Notes under the pieces: generated by a model | Database searches by the model: none | What the model saw: only the letters and a program-made list of their open reading frames with translations | Told to the model about the DNA's origin: nothing | Part shown: in pieces, positions 31,421 to 40,623 of the stretch | Position numbering within the stretch: the first letter of the stretch is position 1 | How the letters are laid out: each line of letters opens with the position of its first letter | Position numbers and translations under genes: made by a program | Origin: Asanoa hainanensis | GTDB lineage: Bacteria > Actinomycetota > Actinomycetes > Mycobacteriales > Micromonosporaceae | Reading direction: 5' to 3' | Assembly (NCBI RefSeq): GCF_900188485.1 | Contig: NZ_FZPH01000016.1 | Location: forward strand, 124,001-188,000 | DNA length: 64,000 nt

Positions 31421-34400
31421 TCAGACGGTGAAGGTGTAGGAACCGGCCGCGAGCTGGAAGACCGCCGCGCCCGACACGTAGCCCATCGCGACCGCCTGCG
31501 CCGGGGCGCTGACCGCGGCCGCGGACGGTGCCGGCACGCGTACGGTCGCCGTCGTGTTCGCGGGGATCTCGACCCGCAGGGTCAGCGTGCCGCCGGCGAT
31601 GGACCAGTCCGACAGCGCCCGCCCGTACGGCGTCGCCAGATCGGCCCGTCCGGAGGTGAGCCCGCCGCCGGGGCGGGGCGCGATGACCAGGCGGTGGTAG
31701 CCCGGGTCACGCGGGTCCGGCCCGACGCCACCGACCGACCGGTAGAGGAAGTCACCGACCGAGCCGAGTCCATAGTGGTTGAACGAGTTCATCCCCGGGT
31801 CCTGGAACGACCCGTCGGTGCGGATCCCGTCCCAGCGCTCCCAGATGGTCGTGCCGCCGCGCGCGCTCATGTAGCCCCAGCCGGGGTAGTCCGGCTGGAG
31901 CAGCACCTGGTACGCGGTCGCCAGATGCCCGTTCTCGGCCAGCACCGGAAGCAGGTTCTCCACGCCCAGGAAGCCGACGCTGAGGTGCCCGCTGCGGGAG
32001 GCCACCTTGGCGGCGAGCTTGTCGGCCACCGACTGCACCCGGCCGGACGGCACGAGCCCGAACGAGAGCGCCAGCACGTACCCCGTCTGGGTGTTGCCCG
32101 AGACCGTGCCGTCGGCCGCGACGAACCGCCCGGTGAACGCCGCCGCCACCTGGTCGGCGAGCGTCCCGTAGGACGACGCCTCGGCCGTGCGCCCGGTCGC
32201 CGCCGCCATCCGGGAGACGAGCCGTGCGCTGTAGGCGAAGTAGGCCGTCGAGATGAGGTCGTTGGCCGTGTTGTCGCCCACGTTGAGCCAATCCCCGTAC
32301 GTCGACTGGTTGCGGATCAGGTCGGCACCCGAGGTGGCCCGGGAGTAGTCGACCCAGCGGCGCATCGCCGTGAAGTTCTCGTCGACGATCCGCAGGTCGC
32401 CGTAGCGCTGCCAGACCGTGTACGGCACGATCACGCCCGCGTCGCCCCAGCCCGCCGTGCCCGCGCCGCAGCAGACGGCCGGCGCCACGTCGGTGAACGC
32501 GCCGTCGGTGCGCTGCGCGTCTGTCAGGTCGTCGGTGAACTTGTCGAGCAGCCCGTGCACGTCCATGTTGAACGTCGAGGTGCCCACGAACGCCGCGATG
32601 TCGCCGGTCCAGCCGAGCCGCTCGTCGCGCTGCGGGCAGTCGGTCGGGATCGTCAGCATGTTGGACCGCTGGCCCCACAGGATGCTCCGCTGCACCTGGT
32701 TGACCAAAGAGTTCGAGGTGCTGAACGAGCCCGTCGCGGCACCGTTGGTCCAGGCCGCGAGCCCGGTCACCGACGAAAGCGTTGGTGTGCCTGGGAAGCC
32801 CGTCAGCTCCACGTAGCGGTAGCCGTGCACCGTGAAGCGCGGCTCGTAGACCTCGTCGGCGCCGGTGCCGGCCAGGGTGAACCGATCGGTCGCCCGGGCC
32901 GCGCGCAGGTTGGCCAGGTAGACCGTGCCGTCCGGGTTGAGCACCTCGGCGTGCCGCATCGTCACCGTCGTGCCGGCCGGGCCGCGTACCCGAAGCCGGT
33001 TCCAGCCCGCGAAGTTCTGCCCGAGGTCGACCACCCAGACGCCCGGCGTGGGCTGGGTGACCGCGACCGCCGGCAGGGTCGCCTGCACCGCGACGCCCGG
33101 GTCCACCGAGGACACCAGGTTGGGCTTCGTGCCGGTGCGGACGACCGCGGCCGCCCACGACGCGTCGTTGAACCCCGGCTGGTCCCAGCCGGCCTGCGTG
33201 GAACGGGCGTCGTACTCCTCGCCGTGGAAGATGTCGTCGAACCGGATCGGGCTCGACGCGGTGCGCCAGGAGCCGTCGGTGCGCACGGTCGTGGTGGTGC
33301 CGTCGGTGTGCCGCACCACGAGGTCGGCCGAGTACCACGGCTGGGTGCCGTAGCGCTGGTTGCCGCCCATGCCGAGCGATCCCGAGTACCACCCGTTGCC
33401 GAGGTAGGCGCCGATCGCGTTGTCGCCCTGGCGCACTTGGGAGGTGACGTCGAGGATCCGGTACTGCACGCGGCGGTTGTAGTCCGTCCATCCTGGAGCG
33501 AGCGCCTCGCCGCCGACCTTCGCGCCGTTGATCCGGGTCTCGTGCAGGCCGAGCGCGGTCACCATCAGGCGGGCGCTGGCCACGGGCTTCGCCAGGGAGA
33601 AACCCTTCCGCAGGTACGGTGCCCCGCGCGCGACGGATACCTGGGCGCCCCAGGGGCCGGCGCCGTAGCCGGCGATCGCCCGCGCGGCGGGCCACGCCGC
33701 GTCGTTGAAGCCGGGGTTCTGCCAGCCGGCGGGCGCGGTCTGGCTGGCCTTCCAGGCGCCGTCGGTGACGATCCGGGTGGTGGCCGCGCCGGTCACCTCG
33801 AGCGCGGCGATCGCGCCCGCCGGTGAGACGGTGGTGTTCTCGGTCGCGACGGCGATGGTGTTGGTGCCGCCCGCCACGAGCCGGGCGGTGACGTCGAGGA
33901 CGGCCGCGCTCTTCCACGACTCGTACACCCGCGGGGAACTGCTCACCTGGGTGCCGTTGACCCAGACGTCGGCGGTGTCGTCGCCGGTGACGGTCAGCGT
34001 GCCGCGGGTGATGGCACCGGCCGGGAGGGTGAACGTGCGGCGCAGGTAGCGGGTGCCGACCGGCGCGCTCGCGCCCGGATCGCCCTCCGGGTACCAGATC
34101 CAGGTGGCGCCGGACAGCGCCGGCGCGGTCGCGCTGGACCCGATGAACGCGGCCTGCCAGCCAGTGGCCGGGTCGTACTGCCCGGTCTCGAACCAGCTCA
34201 CCGGGCCCCACGATCCTTGCCGGCCCTGGGTGTCCCAGACCCGCGCGCGCCACCAGTAGCGGGTGCGCGACGCGAGCGCGGCACCGCCGTAGGCGGCGTC
34301 GACCGAGCGGCCGGAGACGACGCGGCCGCTGTCCCAGACGTCGCCGGTGCCGCCCTGGGCCGCGGCCTCGGACGCCGAGACGATCACCTGGTACGCGCCC

Positions 34401-35131
34401 TGGAGGAGCTCGGTGCCGGCCGGAGCGATGGCCTTCCAGCCGAAGCGTGGTTTGGCGGCGTCGACGCCGAGCGGTGTCACCCGGCGCTCGGTGGTCGGTG
34501 CGGTGACCGTCAACGGCGAGCCGGCGTTGACGTCCGGGCCGGTCACCCCGCTCCCCCACGGTCCCGCGCCGTAGCCGGCCGTGACCAGCGCGGCGGGCCA
34601 GCCCGCGTCGCTGGTGGCCGGCTCCGTCCAGTCCGGGCCGACGCTGTTCGCGGCCTTCCATGCCGCGTCGGTGACGAGCTCGACGGTGCCGCCGGCGGCG
34701 ACCACCCGGAGGCGGCCGAGCACGCCGGCCGGCCCGGCGGCGGTGTTGCGGGCCGCGACGGCGAGCGTGTTGGCGCCGGGTCGCAGCGCGCCGGCCAGGT
34801 CGACGTAGAGCGCCTGGCGCCAGGAGTCGACCGCCTGGGCCGAGCTGGCCAGGGGCACGCCGTTGAGCCACACGTCGACGCTGTCGTCGCCGGTCACGAC
34901 GAACTGCGCCTCGCTGACCGCGCCCGACGGCGCGGTGAACGTGCGGCGCAGGTAGCGGGTGGCGGCGGGCGCGGTGGTGGCGGGGTTGCCTTCCGGATAC
35001 CAGATCCAGTTGGCGCCGGCCAGGTTGACCGGCGCGGCCTGCGCGGGGGCGGCACCCGAGACCAGCAGGGCGGCGACGCAGGCGAGGGTGGTGGCCGCGC
35101 CGGCGATGCGGCGTGGTGTCGTGGGTGGCAT
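31421..35131 (-). CDS. Secreted GH78 alpha-L-rhamnosidase
   Basis: 1236 aa. Signal peptide (RRIAGAATTLACVAALLVSGAAPAQAA) then two copies of a ~130-residue beta-sandwich module: WIWYPEGNPATTAPAATRYL near residue 42 and WIWYPEGDPGASAPVGTRYL near residue 345. The rhamnosidase core follows: VGGEALAPGWTDYNRRVQYR, the catalytic-domain motif TDCPQRDERLGWTGD, AGWGDAGVIVPYTVW, and a C-terminal beta domain. It removes terminal L-rhamnose from plant or bacterial glycans outside the cell. TGAAACGTTTCA, a LacI-type operator, lies 52 bp upstream. Confidence 0.93.
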   Translation of the reverse strand: MPPTTPRRIAGAATTLACVAALLVSGAAPAQAAPVNLAGANWIWYPEGNPATTAPAATRYLRRTFTAPSGAVSEAQFVVTGDDSVDVWLNGVPLASSAQAVDSWRQALYVDLAGALRPGANTLAVAARNTAAGPAGVLGRLRVVAAGGTVELVTDAAWKAANSVGPDWTEPATSDAGWPAALVTAGYGAGPWGSGVTGPDVNAGSPLTVTAPTTERRVTPLGVDAAKPRFGWKAIAPAGTELLQGAYQVIVSASEAAAQGGTGDVWDSGRVVSGRSVDAAYGGAALASRTRYWWRARVWDTQGRQGSWGPVSWFETGQYDPATGWQAAFIGSSATAPALSGATWIWYPEGDPGASAPVGTRYLRRTFTLPAGAITRGTLTVTGDDTADVWVNGTQVSSSPRVYESWKSAAVLDVTARLVAGGTNTIAVATENTTVSPAGAIAALEVTGAATTRIVTDGAWKASQTAPAGWQNPGFNDAAWPAARAIAGYGAGPWGAQVSVARGAPYLRKGFSLAKPVASARLMVTALGLHETRINGAKVGGEALAPGWTDYNRRVQYRILDVTSQVRQGDNAIGAYLGNGWYSGSLGMGGNQRYGTQPWYSADLVVRHTDGTTTTVRTDGSWRTASSPIRFDDIFHGEEYDARSTQAGWDQPGFNDASWAAAVVRTGTKPNLVSSVDPGVAVQATLPAVAVTQPTPGVWVVDLGQNFAGWNRLRVRGPAGTTVTMRHAEVLNPDGTVYLANLRAARATDRFTLAGTGADEVYEPRFTVHGYRYVELTGFPGTPTLSSVTGLAAWTNGAATGSFSTSNSLVNQVQRSILWGQRSNMLTIPTDCPQRDERLGWTGDIAAFVGTSTFNMDVHGLLDKFTDDLTDAQRTDGAFTDVAPAVCCGAGTAGWGDAGVIVPYTVWQRYGDLRIVDENFTAMRRWVDYSRATSGADLIRNQSTYGDWLNVGDNTANDLISTAYFAYSARLVSRMAAATGRTAEASSYGTLADQVAAAFTGRFVAADGTVSGNTQTGYVLALSFGLVPSGRVQSVADKLAAKVASRSGHLSVGFLGVENLLPVLAENGHLATAYQVLLQPDYPGWGYMSARGGTTIWERWDGIRTDGSFQDPGMNSFNHYGLGSVGDFLYRSVGGVGPDPRDPGYHRLVIAPRPGGGLTSGRADLATPYGRALSDWSIAGGTLTLRVEIPANTTATVRVPAPSAAAVSAPAQAVAMGYVSGAAVFQLAAGSYTFTV

Positions 35132-35182
35132 GGGATCCCTCCAGACGATCCGGGGACGGGCGGATCGGTGCCGGCCGCGCGG

Positions 35183-35194
35183 TGAAACGTTTCA
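35183..35194. promoter_or_regulatory. LacI-type operator upstream of the rhamnosidase gene
   Basis: TGAAACGTTTCA, a perfect 12-bp palindrome with central CG, 52 bp before the GH78 start. It differs from the site at the in-window lacI gene (TGTATCGATCCA), so another LacI-family protein probably acts here. Confidence 0.7.
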
Positions 35195-35257
35195 TCGACG
35201 GCCGCAATCGCCATGCTACGGATTGCCACGACACCTGGCAATGACGGATATGGATGT

Positions 35258-36721
35258 CTAGTCGCGGGCGGCCGCGCCCATGCGCTCGGTGTTGACCTCC
35301 GCCGCGCGCATGGCCCGCGGCGAGGTCGAGACCAACCCGATGACCAGGTTGGCCAGGCCGATCGCGCCGATCACCGCCCAGCTGATGTGGTACGCCCGCA
35401 TGAACGCCGGCGTCTGCGCGACCTCGACGACCTGACCCGCGATGATCGACCCGATGATCGCCACGCCCAGGGTCTGGCCGAGCTGCCGCATGGTCGAGGC
35501 GATGCCCGCGGCGACGCCGGCCTGGCGGTTGGGCATGCCCGCGACCGCCGTGTTCGTGATCGCCGCGTTGGTCCAGCCGAGCCCGAAGCCGATCAGGCAG
35601 TACATGAAGAACAGCCGGAAGTAGTGCGGGTCCTCGTGCGGGATCACGGTGATCACCCCGGCGACCAGGACCGACAGGCCGCCGATCAGGAGCGACGGCC
35701 GCGGGCCGTAGCGGGCCACCACCCGCCCGGATATCGGGCTGAACACCGCCAGCAGGGTCGCCATCGGCAGGATCGCGAGGCCCGCCGCGACCGGCGAGAA
35801 CGCCAGCACGTCCTGGAGGTAGAACGTGTTGAGCAGCAGGAAGCCGCCCTGCGCCGTGTACGCCAGCAGGGCGATCGCGGTGGCGCCGGAGAACGGCGGC
35901 GACCGGAAGAAGCGCAGGTCGATCAGCGGCTCGCGCCGGCGCAGTTCCCACCACACCAGCACCACGAAGACCACGGCGGCGCCCAGGAAGAAGCCGAGGA
36001 TCGCCGGCGACATGCCCCTCATCGGCAGCTCGATGATCCCGTAGGTGAGCGACCCGACCAGCACGACGAGCAGCACCTGCGCGAACAGGTCGAGCCTGCG
36101 GCGCTTCGCCGCCATCGACTCGCGGATGTAGCGGCCGGCCAGGACGTACGCCGCGATCGCGATCGGCACGTTGATCAGGAAGATCGCCCGCCAGGAGAAC
36201 GCCTGCACCAGCGTGCCGCCCAGGATCGGACCGGCGGCGATGCTCACGCCCACCGTCGCACCCCAGAAGCCGATTGCCTTGGCCCGGGCGCGCGGCTCCG
36301 TGAACGTGTTGGTGATGATCGAGAGCGCGACCGGGTTCAGCATGCTGCCGCCCAGGCCCTGCAGGATCCGGAACGCGATCAGCCAGCCGAGGTTGGGCGC
36401 CAGCGCGCAGAGCAGTGAACCCAGCGCGAACACGGCCAGGCCGACCTGGAAGACGCGCCGCCGGCCTATCCGGTCACCGATGGAGGCCGAGACGATCAGG
36501 AACGACGCGAGCACCAGCATGTACGAAGCGAGCGTCCACTGCGCGCCTTGGATCGACGCGTTGAAGTCCTGCTGGATCGACGGCAGCGCGACGTTGAGCG
36601 CGCTCGTGTCCAGCCCGACGATGAAGATGCTGGAACAGCAGATGGCCAGCACCAGGAGTCCCCGGGCGCGCGGCGGCTGCCCGGCCTGCCGGATGACGTG
36701 CTGCCTCGGGGGTCCCGCCAT
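35258..36721 (-). CDS. MFS exporter, DHA2 (EmrB/QacA) type
   Basis: 487 aa with 14 predicted helices. DHA2 motifs: LDTSALNVALPSIQQDF in TM1, DRIGRRRVFQVGL (motif A), RILQGLGGSML, and GATVGVSIAAGPILGGTL (antiporter motif C). Likely proton-driven drug or metabolite export. It follows the aldehyde dehydrogenase gene by 111 bp on the same strand. GAACGTTC (36727-36734), a short palindrome, lies just upstream of the start; no regulator is adjacent. Confidence 0.9.
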   Translation of the reverse strand: MAGPPRQHVIRQAGQPPRARGLLVLAICCSSIFIVGLDTSALNVALPSIQQDFNASIQGAQWTLASYMLVLASFLIVSASIGDRIGRRRVFQVGLAVFALGSLLCALAPNLGWLIAFRILQGLGGSMLNPVALSIITNTFTEPRARAKAIGFWGATVGVSIAAGPILGGTLVQAFSWRAIFLINVPIAIAAYVLAGRYIRESMAAKRRRLDLFAQVLLVVLVGSLTYGIIELPMRGMSPAILGFFLGAAVVFVVLVWWELRRREPLIDLRFFRSPPFSGATAIALLAYTAQGGFLLLNTFYLQDVLAFSPVAAGLAILPMATLLAVFSPISGRVVARYGPRPSLLIGGLSVLVAGVITVIPHEDPHYFRLFFMYCLIGFGLGWTNAAITNTAVAGMPNRQAGVAAGIASTMRQLGQTLGVAIIGSIIAGQVVEVAQTPAFMRAYHISWAVIGAIGLANLVIGLVSTSPRAMRAAEVNTERMGAAARD

Positions 36722-36832
36722 GAGTTGAACGTTCGCCCTCGCTGAAGGTCAGATCCGCCTCTCAGCCTATTCCCGGAGGTCGTCGGGGTTCCGACTGTCG
36801 CCGAAACCGCTGGCACCACCGGCCACATCCGC

Positions 36833-38155
36833 CTAACGCGTCAGCCGCTCCGGGACGTTCTGCAGCGCGACCGTGCGCAGGAAGCGCTCGACCGCGGCCG
36901 TGCCGACCGACGTGAACGCGCCGGACGCCGCCGGCCACGGGCCGCCGTGCTGCATCGCGTCGACCACCGCGACCCCCGTCGGCACGCCGTTGTAGATGAC
37001 CCGACCAGCCCGGTCGACCAGCGCGGGCAGCAGCGCCCGGACCGCGTCGTCGTCATCCTCGCCGGCCAGCACGGTCGCGGTCAGACTGCCCTCCAGCCTT
37101 TCGGCGAGCGGGCCGTAACCGTCCACGGCGGACTGTGCGATGACGACAGTCGGGCCGAAGTGCTCCGCCAGCAGCTCGCCGTCGAGCGCGTCGCCTCCCA
37201 CTCGGACGGCGAACGGCGCCGCGCCACCGGCCGGCGCGGTCGCCGCGCCCTCGGCCGCCGGTGCCCGGTCGCGCCAGGCGGCGTGCGCGGTGGCCATGGC
37301 GGGCGTCAGCATGCGCTCGAACACCGGTGTCCCGGCGACCTCGGCGGCCAGCCGGTCGGCGAACGCGGCGCCGGCCGCGCCGTCGGGCACGACCACCAGG
37401 CCCGGCTTGGTGCAGAGTTGCCCGGCCGAGCCGGTCACCGCGGCCGCCAGCGTCGCGGGCCAGCGCTCGTCGGCGAGGGCCGCCGGGAAGACGAACACCG
37501 GGTTGAGCGCGCCCATCTCGGCGTACACGGGGATCGGGTCGGGCCGAGCGGCGGCGGCGTCCATCAGCGCCCGGCCACCGGCCGCGGAGCCGGTGAAGCC
37601 GACCGCGCGGATCTCCGGCGCCCGCACGAGCGCGAGCGAGACGTCGGCGCCGCCCTCGACGACCCGGAACGCCTCGCCGAGCGCCGGCTGGACCGCCGCC
37701 GCGATCAGCCGGGCGGTCTCGGGCTGGGCCGGGTGCGCCTTGGCCACCACCGGGCAGCCGGCGGCCAGCGCGGACGCGGTGTCGCCGCCCAGCACGCCGA
37801 ACGCCAGCGGGAAGTTGGACGCGGCGAACACCGCGACCGGCCCGATCGGCACCCGCACGGCGACGATGTCGCCACCACCGGGAGCGGCGCCGGCCGAGCG
37901 GACCACCGGGCGGTCCCGGCCGTCGGCCACGAAGTCACCGAGCAGCCGGAGTTGGCCGGTCGTGCGAGCCAGCTCACCTTCGAGCCGCGGCCGGGGCAGG
38001 CCGGTCTCGGCCATCGCCGCCTCGATGACCGGCGCCGCGGCGGCCGTCAGCGCGTCGGCGGCGGCGTGCAGGGCGTCGCGGCGCTGGGCGCCGGACCAGG
38101 TGGCCAGCTCACGCGCGGCGATGGCGGCCTCGGCGGTGCTGCTCTCGACAGACAC
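36833..38155 (-). CDS. Aldehyde dehydrogenase (ketoglutarate-semialdehyde type)
   Basis: 440 aa, somewhat short. Catalytic Cys248 in TGSAGQLCTKPG and Glu213 in YAEMGALNP, with NAD(P) loop VGFTGSAAGG and PIGPVAVFAASNFPLAFG. The ALNPVFV and GQLCTKPG forms resemble alpha-ketoglutaric semialdehyde dehydrogenases of pentose and uronate oxidation. The KDPG aldolase and KDG kinase genes lie 2.5 kb away, which fits sugar-acid metabolism, but no direct link is shown. It is divergent from the deaminase-like gene with only 23 bp between. Confidence 0.88.
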   Translation of the reverse strand: MSVESSTAEAAIAARELATWSGAQRRDALHAAADALTAAAAPVIEAAMAETGLPRPRLEGELARTTGQLRLLGDFVADGRDRPVVRSAGAAPGGGDIVAVRVPIGPVAVFAASNFPLAFGVLGGDTASALAAGCPVVAKAHPAQPETARLIAAAVQPALGEAFRVVEGGADVSLALVRAPEIRAVGFTGSAAGGRALMDAAAARPDPIPVYAEMGALNPVFVFPAALADERWPATLAAAVTGSAGQLCTKPGLVVVPDGAAGAAFADRLAAEVAGTPVFERMLTPAMATAHAAWRDRAPAAEGAATAPAGGAAPFAVRVGGDALDGELLAEHFGPTVVIAQSAVDGYGPLAERLEGSLTATVLAGEDDDDAVRALLPALVDRAGRVIYNGVPTGVAVVDAMQHGGPWPAASGAFTSVGTAAVERFLRTVALQNVPERLTR

Positions 38156-38178
38156 AGTGCCTCCGTAATGTTCCGGGG

Positions 38179-39111
38179 GTGACAGCGGCGACGCTACCCA
38201 AGACCAACCTGCATCTGCATCTCACGGGCGCCATGCGCCCGAGCACCCTCGCCGAGCTCGCGGCCCGCGACGGCCTTCCGTTGCCGCCGCCGTTCGCGCC
38301 CGGCACGGTGCACGAGTGGGCCGCCTTCCAGGAGCGGTACGACCTGGCCCGCGCCACGATCCGCGGCCCGGCGGACATCGAGCGGCTGGTGGTCGAGGCG
38401 GCCGAGGACGACGCGACGTGCGGCGCGCGCTGGCTCGAGCTCCAGGTCGACCCGACGTCGTACGCGGTGGTCGCGGGCAGCCTGCACGGCGCGGTCGAGG
38501 CGGCCCTGACCGGCGCGGCCCGCGCACCGATCCCGGTCGGCATCGTGGTCGCGGCGAGCTGGGCGGCGGGACCCGAACACGCGCTGCGCCTGGCCAAGCT
38601 GGCGGCGGCGTACGCGGACCGGGGTGTCGTGGGGTTCGGACTGTCCAACGACGAGCGCCTGGGCCGCGTCGAGGACATGGCGCCGGCGTGCCGGCTGGCC
38701 GCCGAGGCCGGGCTGCTGGTGGTGCCGCACGGCGGCTTCTACACCCCGCCGGCGCACGTCGCCGACTGCGTCACGGTGCTCGGTGCCCACCGCATCGGCC
38801 ACGGGCTGGCCGCGATGCACGACCCCGCCACCCGCGACCTGCTCGCCGAAGGCGGGGTCGCGCTGGAGGTCTGCCCGACGTCCTATCCCCCGCTGGGCGT
38901 CGCGGCCATCACGGAGCTTCCGATCCGCGACCTGCGAGCGGCCGGCGTCCTGGTCGCCCTGGGCACCGACGACCCACTGCTGTTCGGCTCCGACCTGACC
39001 ACGCAGTACGCGCTGGTCACCAGCGACCCGGCGGAGCAGGCCGACCTGGCCCGCTGTTCGGTCATGGCGAGCGCCGCACCCGCCGCGCTCAAGGCCGCAC
39101 TGCTGGGCTGA
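38179..39111 (+). CDS. Adenosine-deaminase-like protein with altered active site
   Basis: 310 aa TIM-barrel amidohydrolase of the ADA group. Zinc ligands are present: His12 and His14 (NLHLHLTGAM), His184 (VVPHGGF), His208 (RIGHGL region) and Asp264 (LGTDDPLLF). In true adenosine deaminases the third ligand sits in HAGE, whose Glu protonates the purine; here the motif reads HGGF, with Phe187 in place of Glu. CPTSN is CPTSY. Substrate therefore is probably not adenosine, or the reaction differs. GTG start; its 3' end overlaps the amidase gene by 23 bp. Confidence 0.8.
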   Translation: MTAATLPKTNLHLHLTGAMRPSTLAELAARDGLPLPPPFAPGTVHEWAAFQERYDLARATIRGPADIERLVVEAAEDDATCGARWLELQVDPTSYAVVAGSLHGAVEAALTGAARAPIPVGIVVAASWAAGPEHALRLAKLAAAYADRGVVGFGLSNDERLGRVEDMAPACRLAAEAGLLVVPHGGFYTPPAHVADCVTVLGAHRIGHGLAAMHDPATRDLLAEGGVALEVCPTSYPPLGVAAITELPIRDLRAAGVLVALGTDDPLLFGSDLTTQYALVTSDPAEQADLARCSVMASAAPAALKAALLG

Positions 39112-40285
39112 TCGTCGCGGCCCAGGCGAGCAGGCGCTCGTCGTCGCCCCGGGCACCGACGAGCTGGATGCCCCAGGGCAGCCCGTGTTCGTCGCGGCCC
39201 GCGGGGACGCTCAACGCGGGCGCGCCGAGCACGCTGAACGGCACCGACATGGCCGCGCTCCCGGTGCTGTCGAGGCCGCGCGGTGCGGTGCCCGGCGCCG
39301 CCGGCGTGACCCAGACGTGCACGTCGGTGTCGTCGAAGGCCGCCACGAACTCGCGGCGCCAGCGGGTCGCCTCGGCGTAGTCGGCGGCCGTGACCGCCAT
39401 CCCTTCGCGAACCGCGGCGGCGGTCTGCGGGCGGTAGCGGTCGGCGTGCTCCGGGAACCAGGTCGCGTGGGTGCGGGCCAGCTCGAACCGGTTGAGCACC
39501 ACGCACCGCTTGGCGTTTTTCTCCACATCGGACAGGAAATCGGTGGTACGCACGACGAAGCCCGCCGCCCGCAACGCCGTCACCTGTTCCTCGAAGGCGG
39601 CCCGCGCCTCCACACCGGCCCGCGCGAGATAGGCCGGGGACGGGATGCCCAGCACCGGCTCGTTCGTCGGCGCTTCGGGCGTCCATGATGGACAGGCGAC
39701 GGCAGCCACCTGGGCAGCGCTGGCCACGTCGGCGGTGAACCAGCCCACCGTGTCGAGCGACGGCGAGTGCGGCACCATGCCGTCCGTCGGGACCCGGCCG
39801 TGCGTGGGGCGGAAGCCGACCACTCCGCAGAACGCCGCCGGCCGGATCACCGAGCCCAGGGTCTGCGAGCCGAGCGCGACCGGCACCATCCCGGCCGCGA
39901 CGGCGGCCGCCGAGCCGCTGCTGGATCCGCCCGGGGTGTGCGCCGGGTCGTGCGGGTTGCGGGTCGGGCCCGGCGCGGCGCTGGCGAACTCGGCCGTCAC
40001 GGTCTTGCCGGCGATGACGTAGCCGGCCGCTCGCAGGCGGGTGACCAGCGACGCCTCAGGGCCGTCGAACAGCTCGGGCGGCAGCACCGAGCCGGCCCGG
40101 GTCGCGAACCCGTCGACCCGGAAGATGTCCTTGACGCCGAGCGGCACTCCTTCTGTGAGGCGCGCCCGGCGGCCCGGCTCGGGCAGGAACGCGTGGAGCA
40201 CCGGGTCGACCGTGTCGATCCGGTCCAGCCACGCGGCGAGGGGCTGGGGATCGGCCAGCGAACGGGGCCGGACCAGAGGTGCCAT
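39089..40285 (-). CDS. Amidase signature family protein
   Basis: 398 aa. Catalytic triad: Lys52 (GVKDIF), Ser121 in TPGGSSSGSAAAVAAG, and nucleophile Ser145 in LGSQTLGSVIRPAAFCG. The usual GTDTGGSIR appears as GSQTLGSVIR. The C-terminal GLPWGIQLVG is typical. The family hydrolyses carboxamides or related C-N bonds; the substrate is open. It ends tail to tail with the deaminase-like gene and is 59 bp from the small membrane-protein gene on the other strand. Confidence 0.92.
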   Translation of the reverse strand: MAPLVRPRSLADPQPLAAWLDRIDTVDPVLHAFLPEPGRRARLTEGVPLGVKDIFRVDGFATRAGSVLPPELFDGPEASLVTRLRAAGYVIAGKTVTAEFASAAPGPTRNPHDPAHTPGGSSSGSAAAVAAGMVPVALGSQTLGSVIRPAAFCGVVGFRPTHGRVPTDGMVPHSPSLDTVGWFTADVASAAQVAAVACPSWTPEAPTNEPVLGIPSPAYLARAGVEARAAFEEQVTALRAAGFVVRTTDFLSDVEKNAKRCVVLNRFELARTHATWFPEHADRYRPQTAAAVREGMAVTAADYAEATRWRREFVAAFDDTDVHVWVTPAAPGTAPRGLDSTGSAAMSVPFSVLGAPALSVPAGRDEHGLPWGIQLVGARGDDERLLAWAATISPAVRP

Positions 40286-40344
40286 CAGGGACCAAACTAC
40301 GCGAGCGGCCCGACTCCGGGGCGGTCCGGGGGTACGTTCGGGAC

Positions 40345-40623
40345 ATGGCCGACGACAGCATCCCGCGCCCCAGCCAGGCCGCCGGACTGCGCGAGTTCTG
40401 GGCTGGCCTCGGCACCTTCCGCCGGGCCGGCGTGGTCAGCCTGGCCGCGTTCGAGGTCGTCTGCACGACCGCGGCCGCGCTCGACCTGATGCGCCGCCCG
40501 CAGCACCTGGTGCGCGGGCCCAAGGCGCTCTGGTGGCCGGCGATCTTCGTGCAGCCGGTCGGCTCGGTCGCCTACCTGACCTGGGGCCGCCGCCTGCGCA
40601 CCGGCCCCGACGTGACGCCCTAA
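40345..40623 (+). CDS. Small membrane protein, PLDc_N-like
   Basis: 92 aa with two hydrophobic segments (VVSLAAFEVVCTTAAALDLM and WWPAIFVQPVGSVAYLTWG). The second, with W..P...PVGS.AYL..GR, resembles the N-terminal membrane domain of cardiolipin-synthase-like proteins (PLDc_N), often found alone. Start ATG at MADDSIPRP rather than 66 bp earlier. Its stop codon overlaps the convergent KDPG aldolase stop by 4 bp. Confidence 0.7.
   Translation: MADDSIPRPSQAAGLREFWAGLGTFRRAGVVSLAAFEVVCTTAAALDLMRRPQHLVRGPKALWWPAIFVQPVGSVAYLTWGRRLRTGPDVTP

Noticed and set aside
31752-35954. 1400-codon open frame on the minus strand across the rhamnosidase region
   Set aside because: It is the shadow of the GH78 gene in another frame: extremely Arg/Gly/Pro-rich, no motifs, and it crosses a gene boundary.
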